Below are positions 10,210 through 23,183 of a DNA stretch of 64,000 nt, one piece after another. The stretch is taken from NCBI GenBank assembly GCA_023055355.1, contig JALJCS010000029.1:2728001-2792000 (forward strand). The letters are read 5' to 3'. This DNA is from Agelaius tricolor (Eukaryota > Chordata > Aves > Passeriformes > Icteridae). The translations under genes were made by a program, and so were the position numbers. The notes under the pieces were generated by a model. That model did no database searches and was not told where the DNA came from. It saw only the letters and a program-made list of their open reading frames with translations. How positions within the stretch are numbered: the first letter of the stretch is position 1; each line of letters starts with the position of its first letter.

Positions 10210-13200
10210 CCCCAGCGTGAGGCAGCGGGCTCTGCATCCATGAGAAGTTGTGTAAAAGAGCTGGAATATTGGCACTGGGGGAGTGAACTCGCAGGGCACA
10301 AGGGGATGGCAGTGGGTGGCTTTGAACAGAAATAAGAAATAAGATATTTAGGAAGATGGTTCTTCAGTTGTGCCAGGGCAGAGCTGTAACTCATCAGCAG
10401 AGCCATGGCTCCTGGAGATGCTTGGGGGTGTCCTGGAGCCGGACACCAAGGGCTTCAGTGACACATGGGCAGTCCTTGTTAGCACACCCCCAGCAGGAGA
10501 CAAGGCTGGAAGGGAGTTGTGCAGCTACAGCAGTGGAATTCATGTAGTGAGATCTGTTATCATCCCTGTGGATACACTGGAATAATTCTTAGGCAGCTCA
10601 TAAGCTGGGTCTTGTTGCTTTAACATCTTGGAATGCACCAGGAGCATGGTCTGCTCCTGTTGATAGGCTCAAAGAAGGTGTGAGATGCCTGGGGCTCCTC
10701 CTGCTCAGGGACCCCCTCAGGCAGTCACAGTCTTACTGAGAAAAGCTTTGATAGCTCAAGGTCAAGTTGGTGGAAGTCCCCAAAGCTTTCCTTGCTTTTC
10801 CCCACAAGCTTTCCTTGTCATGAGTGCCAGCAGCCTTGCCTTGATCCCATGCTCTTGGGGTGTGGGATTGGAAGCATTGGTGGCAGCTTTCAGCTGCGTT
10901 TTGGAGAGTTTCTGTGCTCTGTGGGGTGAAGATAACATACTTAAAATGGCATTCTCCCTCTGGAGAACGGGCTCTGCTGCTGTTGGCTGTACATAATTTG
11001 TGGGAGCTGAGGAGTTTTGCTGTGTAATGTTCCAACTCCATGTAGATTAAATGTATTGCAGAGTCAAAATAAACAATAGCATGTGGTTTTCCTTTGTTCC
11101 CCCCCTTCCCCACAATGAGAGTTCACAAAAGTTCTTGAATTAGGGCTCTGCGTGCCATACGCTCAAGCGTAGGCTCAAATTTTCATAAAGCTTGCTAAGG
11201 GCTCTTACTGCTGGGGAGCACTTTCTCCTTTGGGATGGCTTTGGAAATCTCTTTGTTTCTCAGGAGCTTTTTCTGAAGGTGTGTTTTAGTGCAGTACTCG
11301 GATTCTTGTTGCCTTAAATGCTTTGCAGTGACAATGTATTGCAGCTTGATGGAGATTTGAGACTCCTCTAATAAAATGCAAGAGAAGGAGGAAAACCCCG
11401 AGGGTTTTTTGGAACAGAAGATGTTTTCTGTTCCTGCCACTAATCTCTGTTGCAGAATGAAATAGGAATGTATACTTTAAATCTCTGTCAGGGTGTAGAA
11501 GGAAGCTGGCAACGGATGTAATCAAAAATGTTATTATCAAAACTCTCTAAGTATGTTGAAATTTCAAACTTAATGATATAATTTTAAATTCAGCTATTCA
11601 GACTGAGGCATGGTTTTGGGGTGCAGATTGCACTTCCAAATTGTGCATCAAGATGGACCAGAGAGGAGTTTGGAGCAGACTGTAGGTGGTGGAGTGGTAT
11701 GGCTGGAGTCTTCAGCCCTGTGATTTCCAGTGACTGGGGTGGCAGCATTAAATTGAGGTGTGGTTTTCTAGATTAAGGACTTTGTGGCTGAGCACTTTAA
11801 AAAGGGTCCAGTTTCCAAGTTAGCATTTTTCCTAATTAGTGTGTTTGCCGTGGCTTGTACGTAACCAGCACATGTAGAAAGTGAACGTGTTCAGAGTTTG
11901 TCTGAAACGGCTCTGGGCACAGTGAACACAAGGAAGCACACCAGGTCTGATGTGCAGCAACAAAGAATCTACCTAGTGCAAGAGGAGACAGAAAGTTTCC
12001 AGCCTCCGACTTGGAATAAGGGAACTGTGAGTAACCTTCACCCTTGTGACCCTTCCGCCTTGAGTGGAGAGGCTGCAGGTTTGGGGATGCAGAAGAAGCT
12101 CAAGTCCTTCTCTGAGCCAAAGGTGTGAAGCTGTTTATTTTCACTGGGACAGTGTATATATTGCAGGAGGCAGATGCTCGCCTGCTTAACCCAAGCACTC
12201 TCTGCTTATCTGGGCTCTGGCGAGTGTACAAGTGTTGTCCCTTCTAATCCCCCAACATTAAACAGTCCAGGCACCTTTCCCTGGCTGAGCCTGGGACTGC
12301 TTTAAAAAACACACAGAGAGAAGCCAACAAGAAAGAAACATTTGCTTTCTTTGCCAAGTTTAAATGAAGACTAATGCCGTTGTGCTGCTTAATCTTGTTT
12401 TTCTTGCTATCTGATGGATGCTAACGTGGGATGGAATCAATCCCGGCAGCCGGTTATCTTTGCAGGGCCCCCATGTTGCTGAGCTCGGCATTAAAGTCTC
12501 GTGGGGGAGTTGATTTGCTGTGAAGAGTCTGGAAATTTCTTCCTATGTGGTGAAGCTGTGGCTGTGGCATCCATCTTCTTTTGGGAAGGTGTCTCCAGGA
12601 ATTGCCAGCCTGCTGTTGGACATCCAAACAGAAATCCTGTTCGGCAGAGCGGGATATGTCTGAGCGAGTGAGAACAGGGCACAGTCAGGTGAACCTGGCG
12701 GAAATTTCTCCCTGGTCCCTGTGATGAAACTTAACTCCTTTCCTATCAGTCACTCGTGTTTGAACTGGTTCTGCTGGGAACAGCTGCCGTGGCCCCGATT
12801 TGCAGGAGGAGGTTTGGGCTCTGACTCACGCCCTGCCACTGTGAGGGTGCTGCCCCGAGTGCCCCAGCCCTGGGCAGGGGTCCCTGCTGCTGGCAGGGCT
12901 GAGCTGGCAGCCTGGGCCTGGCTGCAGTGAGTGGAGCAGGAGGGCTGGAGGAGCCAAACCCTCAGGCCAGAGCTTCATGATGACTGCTGCCTCCCTCCCT
13001 TGGATCAAGGCTCTCCTTCGCTCTGCTGGCATGAGGAAGGAGGCGGGAAGCTACACCGGTGCTGGGTTGTGCACACCACTGAGCAAAGCCAGCCCAAAGC
13101 CTCCCTCTCTTTCCCCCATGTTCCACCACCCCTCTCCTTGCCTGGGAGCCAGGTTGGTTTGTTGTAGCAAACCTGGCCTGACCAACACAATTTTTTCATT

Positions 13201-16200
13201 TATTTTTCTGCCGAGCTGCTGCTTTTATCTGGGCCTGAGGCAAAGGGGCTCCTTTTGCTAAGCAATATTGTCAGTTGTGTCAGGATTCCTTCCCTCGAGG
13301 TGAAGAAGTGCAGAAGCGTGCGTTTGCCGGAGAGCTCGGACTTCAATTTTGAAACCAGGTTTGGTCTTTTGAGCATGGGGGAAGGGAGGGGAGGAGAGCA
13401 GTAAAACTGAATTACTGTAAGGCTGGAGGATGGATTGTGTGAAGGCTTGTTTTAATCGGGGGAGGAAAGGCCAGGGTCTTTCCTGCTCTCTCCCTCAGCT
13501 GTCCCTGGTTAGCTGGTTTGCTTTTTAATAAGCATTGTTCTGCCTGGAGCCTGGGTCCAGCAGCAGGGAGTGTGGCATTGCCTGTGACAGCGTGTGGACA
13601 GCTGTAACAAGGGGGGAAGCAGTGACTTGCAGTGCAGGGCAGCACTTTTGTTTAGAAATCAGAGCCCAGATGGGTCTGTTGCTCCAGTCTGAGCACAGTT
13701 CCAGCACGGTGAATTCTGAGGTGCCTAACGACTGTGCTGTAACACAGGCTTGGCTCTCTGCTTCCAGTGCACCTCCCATATCCTGCAGCCATGAGTTCAC
13801 AGGCTCCTAATTGCCTATGATGTAAGACAGCAGTAGATGAGGTTGCTATAAATTCTGGCTGCAGGTGTGGATTTAATGGCTGTGCTTCCCTTTAAGGGCT
13901 CACGGATAGCATGGATCCCTGCAAGTTACAACAGAGCGAGTTGGACTGGGGCTAGCACAGCTAAAAGAACCCATTTGTCTGCGTTTTTTAGAGCTGTTGC
14001 TTGCTGGAGGCTACCAAAGGACGAGGTGTCAGTGTTCATCTGGAATTGCCTGGGGAATGAGCTCGCTGTCCTCTAACAGAGCTCAGCCATGGTACCAATT
14101 CTTTCCGTCAATGTTCTCTCAGGGCTAAACCACCCAGGTGAGAGAGTGCCACTGGAAGGGGACCTTTAGGCAGCCTGTGTGGACACAAGCACCTTTGTCT
14201 GAGAGTATGACAGCTTTTTCTGATGACCAGTACAAGACTATGGTTCTTTTAGTCCTTTCTATTTTTTATTCATGCTGGATTCTGGTTTTAGAAACCATAG
14301 ACAAATTATAATCATGGGTGATGGTCCTTGACATGCTCAATGCAAGCTTTTTGGAGGGGAACAATCCACCCCCTGAGGCAGTTACTCCAGCTTGCTGTGG
14401 TGTGTGCACCTGTAGCTCGGATAATTAGGATGGTGAGTTCCCTAGCTCCCTTGAGAAAAGGGGCATGGCTCACTTGGAGTTTGGTTTTGTATATTTTTCT
14501 TCATTTTTTGCACACATTCTTGCAGTCAGGGTTTATTCAACATACCAGGGTGGTGCTTCATGAGTTGGGCTGAGGCCTCACGCTGTTCAAGTGCTAAGTT
14601 CCTGTTCTTGGATGTCCATTCCCAGCCCCTCCTTTGGGCTGGTGCTCCAGGACTGCATGGGGAGCTGAAACTACTCCCTCATCCAGGTGAAAACTGAACC
14701 TCATTTTTTCTCTGGCTGAGTTTTCAGCTGGATCTGCCAGCAGATCTGACTCACTTGCTGGCCGCAGGATCCCTGCTGCAGATAGGGGAGTGCAAGCCAG
14801 GTCCTGAAGGAAGGTGTTGCTGCCCTCCTCGGCAGCAGCCCATCTTTAAATTGGCTGAAAAACTGGTTGCGAAATCTCATTCTTGCTAAAAACCAGAGCT
14901 GGAGAAGTAAAGCAGGCGCCTCTCTCCGAGGCTGAGGCCAGCCCTGAGCAAGGAGGGGAGGGGGTGTTGGCCCAAGGACCCTTGGACAGACCTGACTGAA
15001 GGCAGCAGAGCTGGCACAGGTGTCCCTTCAGTGCAGTGGCACAGGTGCTGAGCTAAATGTGGGGAAGAAAATGGAAATATGAGGCAAAGTAGTGCTGAAG
15101 CGGGAGAGATAAAGAGAGGGGAGATTTGGGGGGGCCTCGAAGAGCAAAGGGTGAGAATTTTGTATGTATTTGGCCTACTGTGATGGAACTGTTAAACTAA
15201 TGATACCCTTAGCTCCCTTGGGGGCTGAAAGCCCTGATTTAGGCATTTAAGCATAATTGCAGCCCAGCAGAACTATGTATCAGGCTAATGCTCTGTTCCC
15301 TGCTTCCCCGAGGCCAGAGGAGGCAGGAGCCATTCCCACTTCATTAGTGTGGCAGCAGGGGGACTGTCTCAGCTCTTTTGCTGAAGTTAATAATAAAATT
15401 AAACTAATTGTTATGCCTGTTTGTGGAGAAGAAAGTGTGGCTTCTGGGATGATTTATTTATTTTTCTCCTGATGCCTGTCTTGCTGTGACCGGTGTTGGA
15501 ATGGCAGGATGGGAGCCCCAGCTCTCCCCCCTGGGAGCACAGATGTGTTTCAGGAGCAGAGTCGTGACTTGGGAGTGTTTTCATCTGTGTGTGCTGAGGC
15601 ACAGTACACAAACTGTTAAATTTCCTCCCCTCAGCTCCCAGATCCATTCCTCCAGTCCATGCCAAAGCATGCGTTCTTCTATCAAGACCATATGTACGCC
15701 AGGACCAAGGTTCTAAAGTCAAGGTGTTTTTGAAATATTGGAGTGCAAATTAAGTATCTGAGTAATCTTAACTGTCTTCTTAAAAAAAAAAAAATTCTCT
15801 ATCAGCCTCACGTATAACTCAAAAGATTAATGGAAGGCTAAACTTTGATCCAAGTCCAACTGCTGATACCAACCATGAGACTTTCCAGGCCTGAAATCAA
15901 AATAGAAAAATCTAAAAAATACCTCCTTCTGCATCTTTGAGGCACACAGCCTCTTGGCCGTGGTTTGGGCTAATACTGCTATTCTTCCTCAGTTTTGCTT
16001 AACCTTTTCTTGTGTCACCTTTGTCCTGTGCCACTGGACCTTACCTAGAGCATTTTGAGTAAATTAATGATGATATTTAGGGCATTTGATAGCTTGGTAG
16101 GAAACACATCTGCCTGATTATTGAGAAAGACCAGCAGGCTGTGGGATCCCCTGTCCCCTCTGGGGCTCAGTCGCTGTCTCGTTTGCTCAGCACTGTTTGT

Positions 16201-16254
16201 TTTTCCTGCCATCTGCCACCCGAGCAAACACTTGCTCTGTATTTTGACAAAAAT

Positions 16255-16308
16255 ATCAACTTTCAGGTCTTTAAGGTCCCTTCCAATTCAAGCCATTCTG
16301 TGAACCAG
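16255..16308 (+). mobile_element. CR1 LINE 3'-end fragment
   Basis: Contains the words TTTAAGGTCCCTTCCAA and CATTCTGTGA that mark the 3' terminus of avian CR1 elements in sense orientation. Only the last 50 or so bases are recognisable. Confidence 0.6.
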
Positions 16309-17768
16309 TGATGTGTCATTAGAAATTCCTGCACAATTGATAAGGGACTTTAGCCCCAGAATTGTTCTTTGGATTCATCACTGATTCGTGGGGGTTAAAT
16401 GGTGTGAAGCAAGAAAAAAGCCCCATGCAAGGCTGCTTATAAAAAGATATGTTACCTAAAATTGAATCCTTAGGTGGGAATTGGCATAGGAAGCACTTGG
16501 ATCTGGCCTAGCACTGGTGAGTGTGGGTGCCAGGCATGGGTATGGGCAGAAATAAATGTGGAGGCATTACTGAAATCCAAGCTGAGGATTGCAAAGTTTG
16601 AGCAACTGTAATTTCTCTCCTTTATTCAGGAGATCCTTATCCTTCTGATAAGGATCTGGAGGGTGCACTTTCATTTGTTTAAAATGCAATAAATAAATAT
16701 GAACAGAACATCAAAGGATGCTTTTTCTTGTAATTTTTGACTGCCTCTCCTCTCAGTGTTTCTGTGGATCCCTCGGCATCCGTTTCATTGTGTTTGACCC
16801 GTTTGTGTCTCTCACGCTTGGTTTATAGGGTTACTGTCAGCAAACTGATTTTTCTGGGGTTTTCCCTTTCACATGTTTTTTTTGGGCATTAAGAAAATCC
16901 CAGGCGTATGGGACTGTTCGGCAGAGTTCTGTGTGTTTCCTAAAAGCACATGGAAAATCCCTTTGAAGAATGTAATTTTATTGCTTACACTCACAAAATC
17001 CTCTCTTTGGTGATGCCATAATTCCAACATAAATGCTTAATTACAGTATTTTTTCACAAAATCCCCAACCCTTCTGTAGCTGCCTGGCTCCTTATCTCCA
17101 GTACTCGGCTTCCTGTGATTTAGTAGCGCACAAACTGCAGCTCCAGTGCTCGAGGTGGAGAAGGGTAAAACGGGAGCCCTTGAATGTTTTCTGCCCAAGC
17201 TGTGATTACAGCCCGGCGTTTCCCGGTGCTCGAGCCTTCTCTTCGGAGTGTAATTAGGAACACATTGATTCTTATTGCAGCTGGCAGCTGCTCGCTATTG
17301 CCTTTTTCAGCTTCTGACCCCCATAGTCCCGCTGACCTTTCCTGGGGTTAGTCGTAGGCCCTTTTCATTGTGATGGGCTCGAAGTGGCTCATGTGGAGTT
17401 GATTATTTCCTTGCTTGTCTGGCCTTTTTGGTGCCATAACTCCAAGTCACTTCCATTTTTTTCCCCTGCTTTTGGCTGACCACAGTGAAAGGAAATGCTT
17501 TTGCTGGCGACAGGATCGGTTTGCACGCTTGACTGACTCGATTGAGATCCTGAAAGGGGGGGAGGGGGAGGGTAATGAACACTGTAGGTGCTGCATTTGC
17601 TTTTTAAAGGTTGATGTTAATGATTGAGTGGTCATTAGGCATTCATAAAAATGAGGCTTCGCCCGGCTCCGTTGCCTTTTGGCGCTCGGAGCCGCGCGGG
17701 TTGGCATTAGGGGCGCGTCTGTCGCATCCCGCGGGCAGCGGTGGCTTCGGGAGCAGCGCGGTGGGTGC

Positions 17769-18300
17769 GGAGCGCTCCGCTGTCACCTGTACTGTCACCT
17801 GCGTGGTACCGCCGGGCTGTCCCATCCCCAGAGCGCTCCGCTGTCACCTGTACTGTCACCTGCGTGGTACCGCCGGGCTGTCCCATCCCCAGAGCGCTCC
17901 GCTGTCCCCTGTACTGTCACCTGCGTGGTACCGCCGGGCTGTCCCATCCCCAGAGCGCTCCGCTGTCCCCTGTACTGTCACCTGCGTGGTACCGCCGGGC
18001 TCTCCCATCCCCAGAGCGCTCCGCTGTCACCTGTACGGCACCACCGGGCTGTCCCAGCCCCGTCACCTGCGCGGTACTGCCGGGCTGTCCCGGCCCCGCA
18101 GCGCTCCGCTGTCACCTATGTGGTACGCCGGGCTGTCCCGGCCCTGTCACCTGTGCAGCATCACCGGGCTGTCCCATCCCCGTCACCTGTGCAGCATCAC
18201 CAGGCTGTCCCAGCCCCGTCACCTGTGCAGCACCACCGGGCTGTCCCAACCCTGTCACCTGAGCAGCATCTCCGGGCTGTCCCGGCCCCGCAGCGCCGGG
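17769..18300. repeat. 61-bp GC-rich minisatellite with a degenerate tail
   Basis: Four near-identical 61-bp units begin at about 17770, 17831, 17892 and 17953, each starting AGCGCTCCGCTGTC and containing GTGGTACCGCCGGGCTGTCC. From about 18014 the array continues as shorter units built on CACCTGTGCAGCA and CCGGGCTGTCCC. The plus-strand ORFs of 173-259 codons here are repeat by-products. Confidence 0.95.
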
Positions 18301-18540
18301 AATAACCCGGGCAGGTTCGGGAGTGAAGCCGCGGGCAGGCTGCCGGTGGCTGCCGGGCTGGAGCCCGCTCCTCCCAGCCCCGAAAGCTAATGAAGTCTAT
18401 GTGCCAGCTGTTACACTCATTTTGCCAGACCCCAGGAGGACAGCATGAAGACAGTCAGTGATCAAAGGCTCTGGAGATCACTGAGGAGCCGAGCGGCAGG
18501 AATGTCTGATTGCTTTCTCTTGGAATGCCACAGGCTTCAA

Positions 18541-18580
18541 TACCTCCTTTTTTTCTTTTTTTTCTTTTTTTTTTTTTTTA
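18541..18580. repeat. Pyrimidine/poly-T tract
   Basis: Run of T with scattered C, about 40 bases, followed by aaggtgtcttgg. It could be the tail of a retroposed minus-strand sequence or a simple low-complexity tract; no body of an element is recognised. Confidence 0.6.
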
Positions 18581-21500
18581 AGGTGTCTTGGTGTGAGATT
18601 TAATGATCTAACTCAGCTTGCTCACGCTGAAGCCAGAGTATTTTACTTAATTCAAGGGGATTCATTTGCTCTAAATTTAGGTGGTTTGAAAATTCTTGGG
18701 GTTTGTTGTACTGATAGCAAGTTAAAATGAAATTTTTCTTGGTAATTCTAATAAATGACCTACGGGGGGAAAAAACCCCAATTTGTTGAGCTTTGGGTGT
18801 TAAATCACATATGGCATTATAAAGTGAGGTGGGATAAATCAATTGTGAGTTGACGCTGTTTAGGAAAAATGAGAAATCTGTGTATCCAAAGCTGGTACAC
18901 TGCAGAGGGCTGTCACAGTGCAGCTGCTGGGCAGAGCCGTCCCCGAGGCTCAGTCACTTTTTCCTTGGGCTTCTTAGCAAAGGCTGTCAGCTCCTGGAGG
19001 CGGAGTGGGCAACCTGAATAACTCCCTCTGTTCCCGAGCGTGCTGTTTCCTTCCTCCTCCTCCTTCTGCTCTACCCAACATTTATAGGAACGTTTGGGTA
19101 GTGCAGAAACCCTTCCTCATTTAGCTGTTCTTCGTGGAACAGCTCACTGAAGGTTGGGAGAGTGTTGGAGTGGGGAGTGATGGAGCGGGAGTTCATCAAC
19201 ACATCGAGGTGGGGTGGTGGCTGTTTGGAAGGGAGGTCCTGGTGGTGTTCTGCCAGCTGGTCTGAGATGGCAGGAAGATGATTCAGGGAGCTAAACCAAA
19301 AGGGGGATGAGATAATGCTCTTTTCATAGTGACTCTGGCCTCAACTGCAAGGGTGGAGAGGAGTTCACGGTCCAGTAAATAAGTGGGGCAGGATCTCAGC
19401 TGTGTTTGGAAAGACACAGGAGCTTGGCACCATGGGAATGCATGGCAAACAGCATTTTGTCATCTTCTAGAGTGTGAAACCTTATTTGGGGGCAAGCTTG
19501 GGTAGGAGTGAGTTAATTTGGAGGTGAGGGTTAAGTTACAGTGTCAGGACAGGCCTGTGAGGCATTGAAGACCACTGGTTTATGGAGAAGCAGTGACAAA
19601 CATGAAGCTTTGGGAAGGGACAGGAGGGTCACTGCCAGGGCTGCAGAAATCCTGGCTGCTCTGGTGCCTGTGCCTCCCCATCCTGGCTCAGTAGGGTGCT
19701 TCAGTGAGCCCACGGGTTGCTCTCTGGTCCAGGGTGACCCATGTCCATCCTGGTGAGGTCTCCAGGCCATGCCAGCTGTGTGCCAGGCTGATGTGGTGTT
19801 CTGGTGTTGGGGACAGCCCTGCTCCCATGCTGGGAAAACACTGTTGAACTGTGCCTTCCCCTGTGTTTGCAGTTAGAGGTGATGGTTTATCTTCTTGCCT
19901 GTGCACAGCATTCCAGAGGTTGTGGGGCTGAAGCTGGGAGCTGCTGGACTCCTGTGCCCACAGCTCCGTGCTGAGGGGTTCATTTCATAAAGGGTCTGTG
20001 ACAAACGAGGCACACAGCTAGAGTTGTGTCATGTGCAGAAATACTTCATCTTACTAATTATGTCCAGAAGTAGCAGGCACACGTTTCTGGGTGCCCCTGT
20101 GTGTGCAGCATGCTTCCCAGGGGCAGGCATCCATTGGAATGGTCGGGATGACCCCTCCCCCTGACACAAATCTCTTATCTTCCTTGTTTCCCTTGATCCA
20201 TGAGCAATAACATACTTCAGAGCTGACAAGGAGGTCAAGTGCTGCATGAAGATAACTGGAGGATGACTTTAGGTGAAGAGGTCTGGGTGGAAGTAGGAGA
20301 AATGTGGCCTTTGCCATGCTGTGTCTTTCTGCTGGGCTGGAGAAATGGCCAGTGAAAGTGAAACGTACATTTTCCATGAAAACCATGTCTGTCTCAATTC
20401 AACCTTGAATATTACTTACATGAGTAACTCCTCTTTTAGTTTAAAATGCTTAGACAGTGACACCTCTTACTTCAAAATAATTTTGACTATTTGATCCACA
20501 AGTGATGGAGGTACATCCTTCCAATCTAGGAATAGTGAACAGAGTTGTTCTGAGCAGAGCTCATCTTGGAGTCTAGGGCACTAAAATAGAGTTACACCAA
20601 AAGATGCTCCTCTTTCAGATACCAAAAGGACCCCAGTGACTCAATAATTAATACAGTATTAAAGAGGCAGAGTTTCTCCATGGGATTTCTAAAGACCAAA
20701 AACTACGAGCTGTGGTCTTGCCCTCTTCTTTGTTTTTAACAAGGGGCTTCTGTAGTGTCACCATCTGCAGAAGAAAAAGAAAGAAGCATTTTTGGGTTCT
20801 GTTCTGTTGCTGGGTCTTATCTTCCCCTGTGTTCCCAGATCTACCAGTGAGCAAGATGTTTCTGCCATCCCTTCAGAAGCAGATGTTGAGAAGCTTCATT
20901 CAGGTGCCCGAGTATTGATGCTGAACAGTCCTACTCCAGTTAAAGACAATATTTTTCCTTTTTTTCCCCCCAGTCAGAGAACTTTGGTCTTTGTGGCTCG
21001 CTCTGTGTACTCACTGCTTTGCAGTTGATCTTACCACTCCACAAGCCTGCGAAAGCCAAACTGGTAGGTCAAAAGAGGAGTAGCTGTTGACACTGGCAGT
21101 GAGGAACATGTAAGGAGAAAGATAAACAGAGGGAAATCAGAGCCTGGATAAAGTAGATCTCCAAAGATAAAGTTTAGTTAAAGATAATGAGCTGGCCTTG
21201 TTTAAAAAGACAGCTGCAAAATAACCCAGTAGCTCCATGTGCTGGGGTTAAAGTTGACCCAGAATATACGTTTCATTGCTTTTGATAAATAAATAGTGGA
21301 GGGAAGATTTGGCAAAAAGCAACATTGCCCCCAGCCCTCTTCAGCAAAGTGTTTGATGTTAACAAGTTCTCTGGGTGTTTACTTTGTCCTCTGTGTGCGC
21401 TGGTGGAGCGGTGCTCCTGCCCTTGAACCGAGGGAGAATTCAAATAAACCAACCCCTTCGGCACAGCTGGGCTCTTCTGCCATCTGTGGCTTCCCAGAAC

Positions 21501-22271
21501 AGCCCCGGCTCGCCTTGGGAGCCAGCCTGAGCCACGGTATCGCTGGGTCTTCCCAACAGCTGAAATAAATTTGGCGGATCAGATAAAACTGCCCAGAAAC
21601 GGGAGCAGAACTCGACGGTGTTTCTTGCTGCCCTCTCAAGCTGTCAGTGTAACCGAGAGTGCAGTTTGTGGGCAAACAGCTCCATAAAATCCAGAGTGAT
21701 TATTTAATTATGATTGGAGGCTTTTTCTGATGCTTCATTTGCACGTATACTTTACAGTGATGCTGTGATGATAAAACATGGTTATTTTAAAATAAACCAC
21801 AGGAATAATTTTGCTGTTGATATCTGGATGCAGCTTCTTGGAAAGCAACCGGCTCTATGAACACTCAATAAACTGGGACTTATTCCTAACAAGCATGTGT
21901 ATTGCTGCACTTGTTTCTGTGCTGAAGTAAAACTCCCAGTTATTGTGTGTGTGTTGGATACATGTTTATATACACAGCTGATAGATGAGATGTTTAAAGT
22001 CTATGTTGAGTGTTATCAGCAGTGGAATTGTATGGCCGGGCTGATAAATGAAGTAACTGTGCTAAATGAGCTCAGATCTTATCCATCATAGCATTACGCA
22101 AGGCCACTTGGACATTTACATGAATGACAGCTGTGGATTTATTGTTTTCTTGGAGAAACCAGTGTTTGATTGAGACTCAAAGTGTCAGAAACACCATTCC
22201 TGAGACTCACCTCGGGCAAGTTCTGTTGCTGGTTCCATGATTTAGTTTTTGTCTTGCTGGTTTAACAATTT

Positions 22272-22314
22272 ATTATAGAGTCATGTAGGTTGGAAAAGAC
22301 CTCTGGAATCATAT
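22272..22314 (-). mobile_element. Short CR1 LINE 3'-end fragment (antisense)
   Basis: The words ATAGAGTCATGTAGGTTGGA and AAGACCTCTGGAATCAT match the reverse complement of the CR1 3' terminus. Only about 40 bases are recognisable. Confidence 0.5.
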
Positions 22315-22639
22315 TTTGTTTGTGTTTTGCTAGTTTAATGATGTAGTTTTTATTTTTGATGATGAAAGTGAGATCTCACATAGCTGAATGGTTGAGTGTG
22401 ATCTGGCCAAGGAAAGGACTGCTCTCTCTAGAAGCAGCTATAGAGATAAAAGTGGATATAATGCATGCCACAAAAGGATATAGGAGAAAGCACCATTTTT
22501 TTGGGAATATAAATGAGAACAAGACTAATATTGGTGTTTTTGCATTGCTATGGTTTGCCTGTAAAGCCCAGCAGAAGGAGCCAGCAGATGACAGGTCTCA
22601 GTGAGCAGGTTTACAGCAATTGAGAGCGGTAGCGGCATC

Positions 22640-22800
22640 GTGGCAGTAGATTCATAGAAACTTGTAAAACAAGTGCGGCCTGATGATAGATGGTCAAATG
22701 ATTATTGTTTGCAAACAATATTATCTCCAATAGATAAGCTGTTTACTTTGGACTCCAGCTCCTCTGGGTGGAACGGAGTCTAATTTATCAAGGCAGAGCG
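22640..22800. promoter_or_regulatory. Candidate intronic regulatory element with FOX palindrome and GATA sites
   Basis: An 18-bp perfect inverted repeat at 22703-22720 centres on TGTTTGCAAACA, a double forkhead motif. TTATCT and AGATAAG (GATA-type words) follow within 20 bases, and a TGATAGATGG word precedes it. It lies about 330 bp upstream of the start-codon exon. The motifs are visible; regulatory function is inference. Confidence 0.3.
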
Positions 22801-23046
22801 GTTCAATGCGGATGCCTCATGCCCCAGCTGTGGAAAAACTCTTACATTAAGAATAGGACTTGGAACCACAGTGAAGTTCAGCTCTAACTCACTTTTACAG
22901 ATGGTTTCTATATTGCAAAGAATATTAGCTGTTTCCTGGTTGTGCTTTTTTTTTTTTTTTCTTTAAACCCCAAACACTTTGTTGTAAGAGAGTTAAAAGA
23001 CAAACTCCTGAAACTCACAGTAGACATGTGCCTGTTTGTTTTGTAG

Positions 23047-23183
23047 CTGTTTCCGTGCCTCATCTTAGTCTGGAGCTTTGGGCTTTCAATTTGGATAATC
23101 TGGCGCTATGCATCCAGCCCCTGGGCGCTTCCAGGCACTGCTCCTCATCGCTGCCACCAGCCTTGTCACTGTCACCAGCACAG
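23047..23183 (+). other. CDON: CDON exon 2: 5'UTR end, start codon, signal peptide
   Basis: Acceptor ttttgtag ends at 23046 and donor caca-g/gtaagg follows 23183. The ATG at 23108 has G at -3 and opens [20 protein letters not shown], a hydrophobic signal peptide of about 25 residues beginning MHP, as I recall mammalian CDON does. The exon ends in phase 1 and its last G completes the Asp codon that begins mature-type sequence DITPHF in exon 3. Coding part is 23108-23183. Confidence 0.93.

Larger units (their letters stand above)
2995..23046 (+). other. CDON: CDON intron 1 (about 20 kb)
   Basis: No coding exon is recognisable between the CpG island and the start-codon exon. The intron holds two large GC-rich minisatellites (about 9371-10209 and 17769-18300), a pyrimidine tract near 18545-18580, short CR1 fragments and AT-rich unique sequence that may include regulatory elements. 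Otherwise nothing recognised. The extent depends on the exon 1 call. Confidence 0.5.

Noticed and set aside
9136..10299. Minus-strand ORF of 387 codons with GVQSLPGRDQSCA-type repeats
   Set aside because: It is the translation of a 50-bp minisatellite that happens to lack stops in every phase; no homology, signal or splice context.
17611..18390. Plus-strand ORFs of 173-259 codons
   Set aside because: Products of the 61-bp GC-rich minisatellite; the same peptides recur shifted between frames.
22620..22660. GCGGTAGCGGCATCGTGGCAGTA, reminiscent of the start of a spliceosomal RNA
   Set aside because: The resemblance to U4-type sequence covers only a few words in the wrong order; no snRNA body or promoter elements follow.
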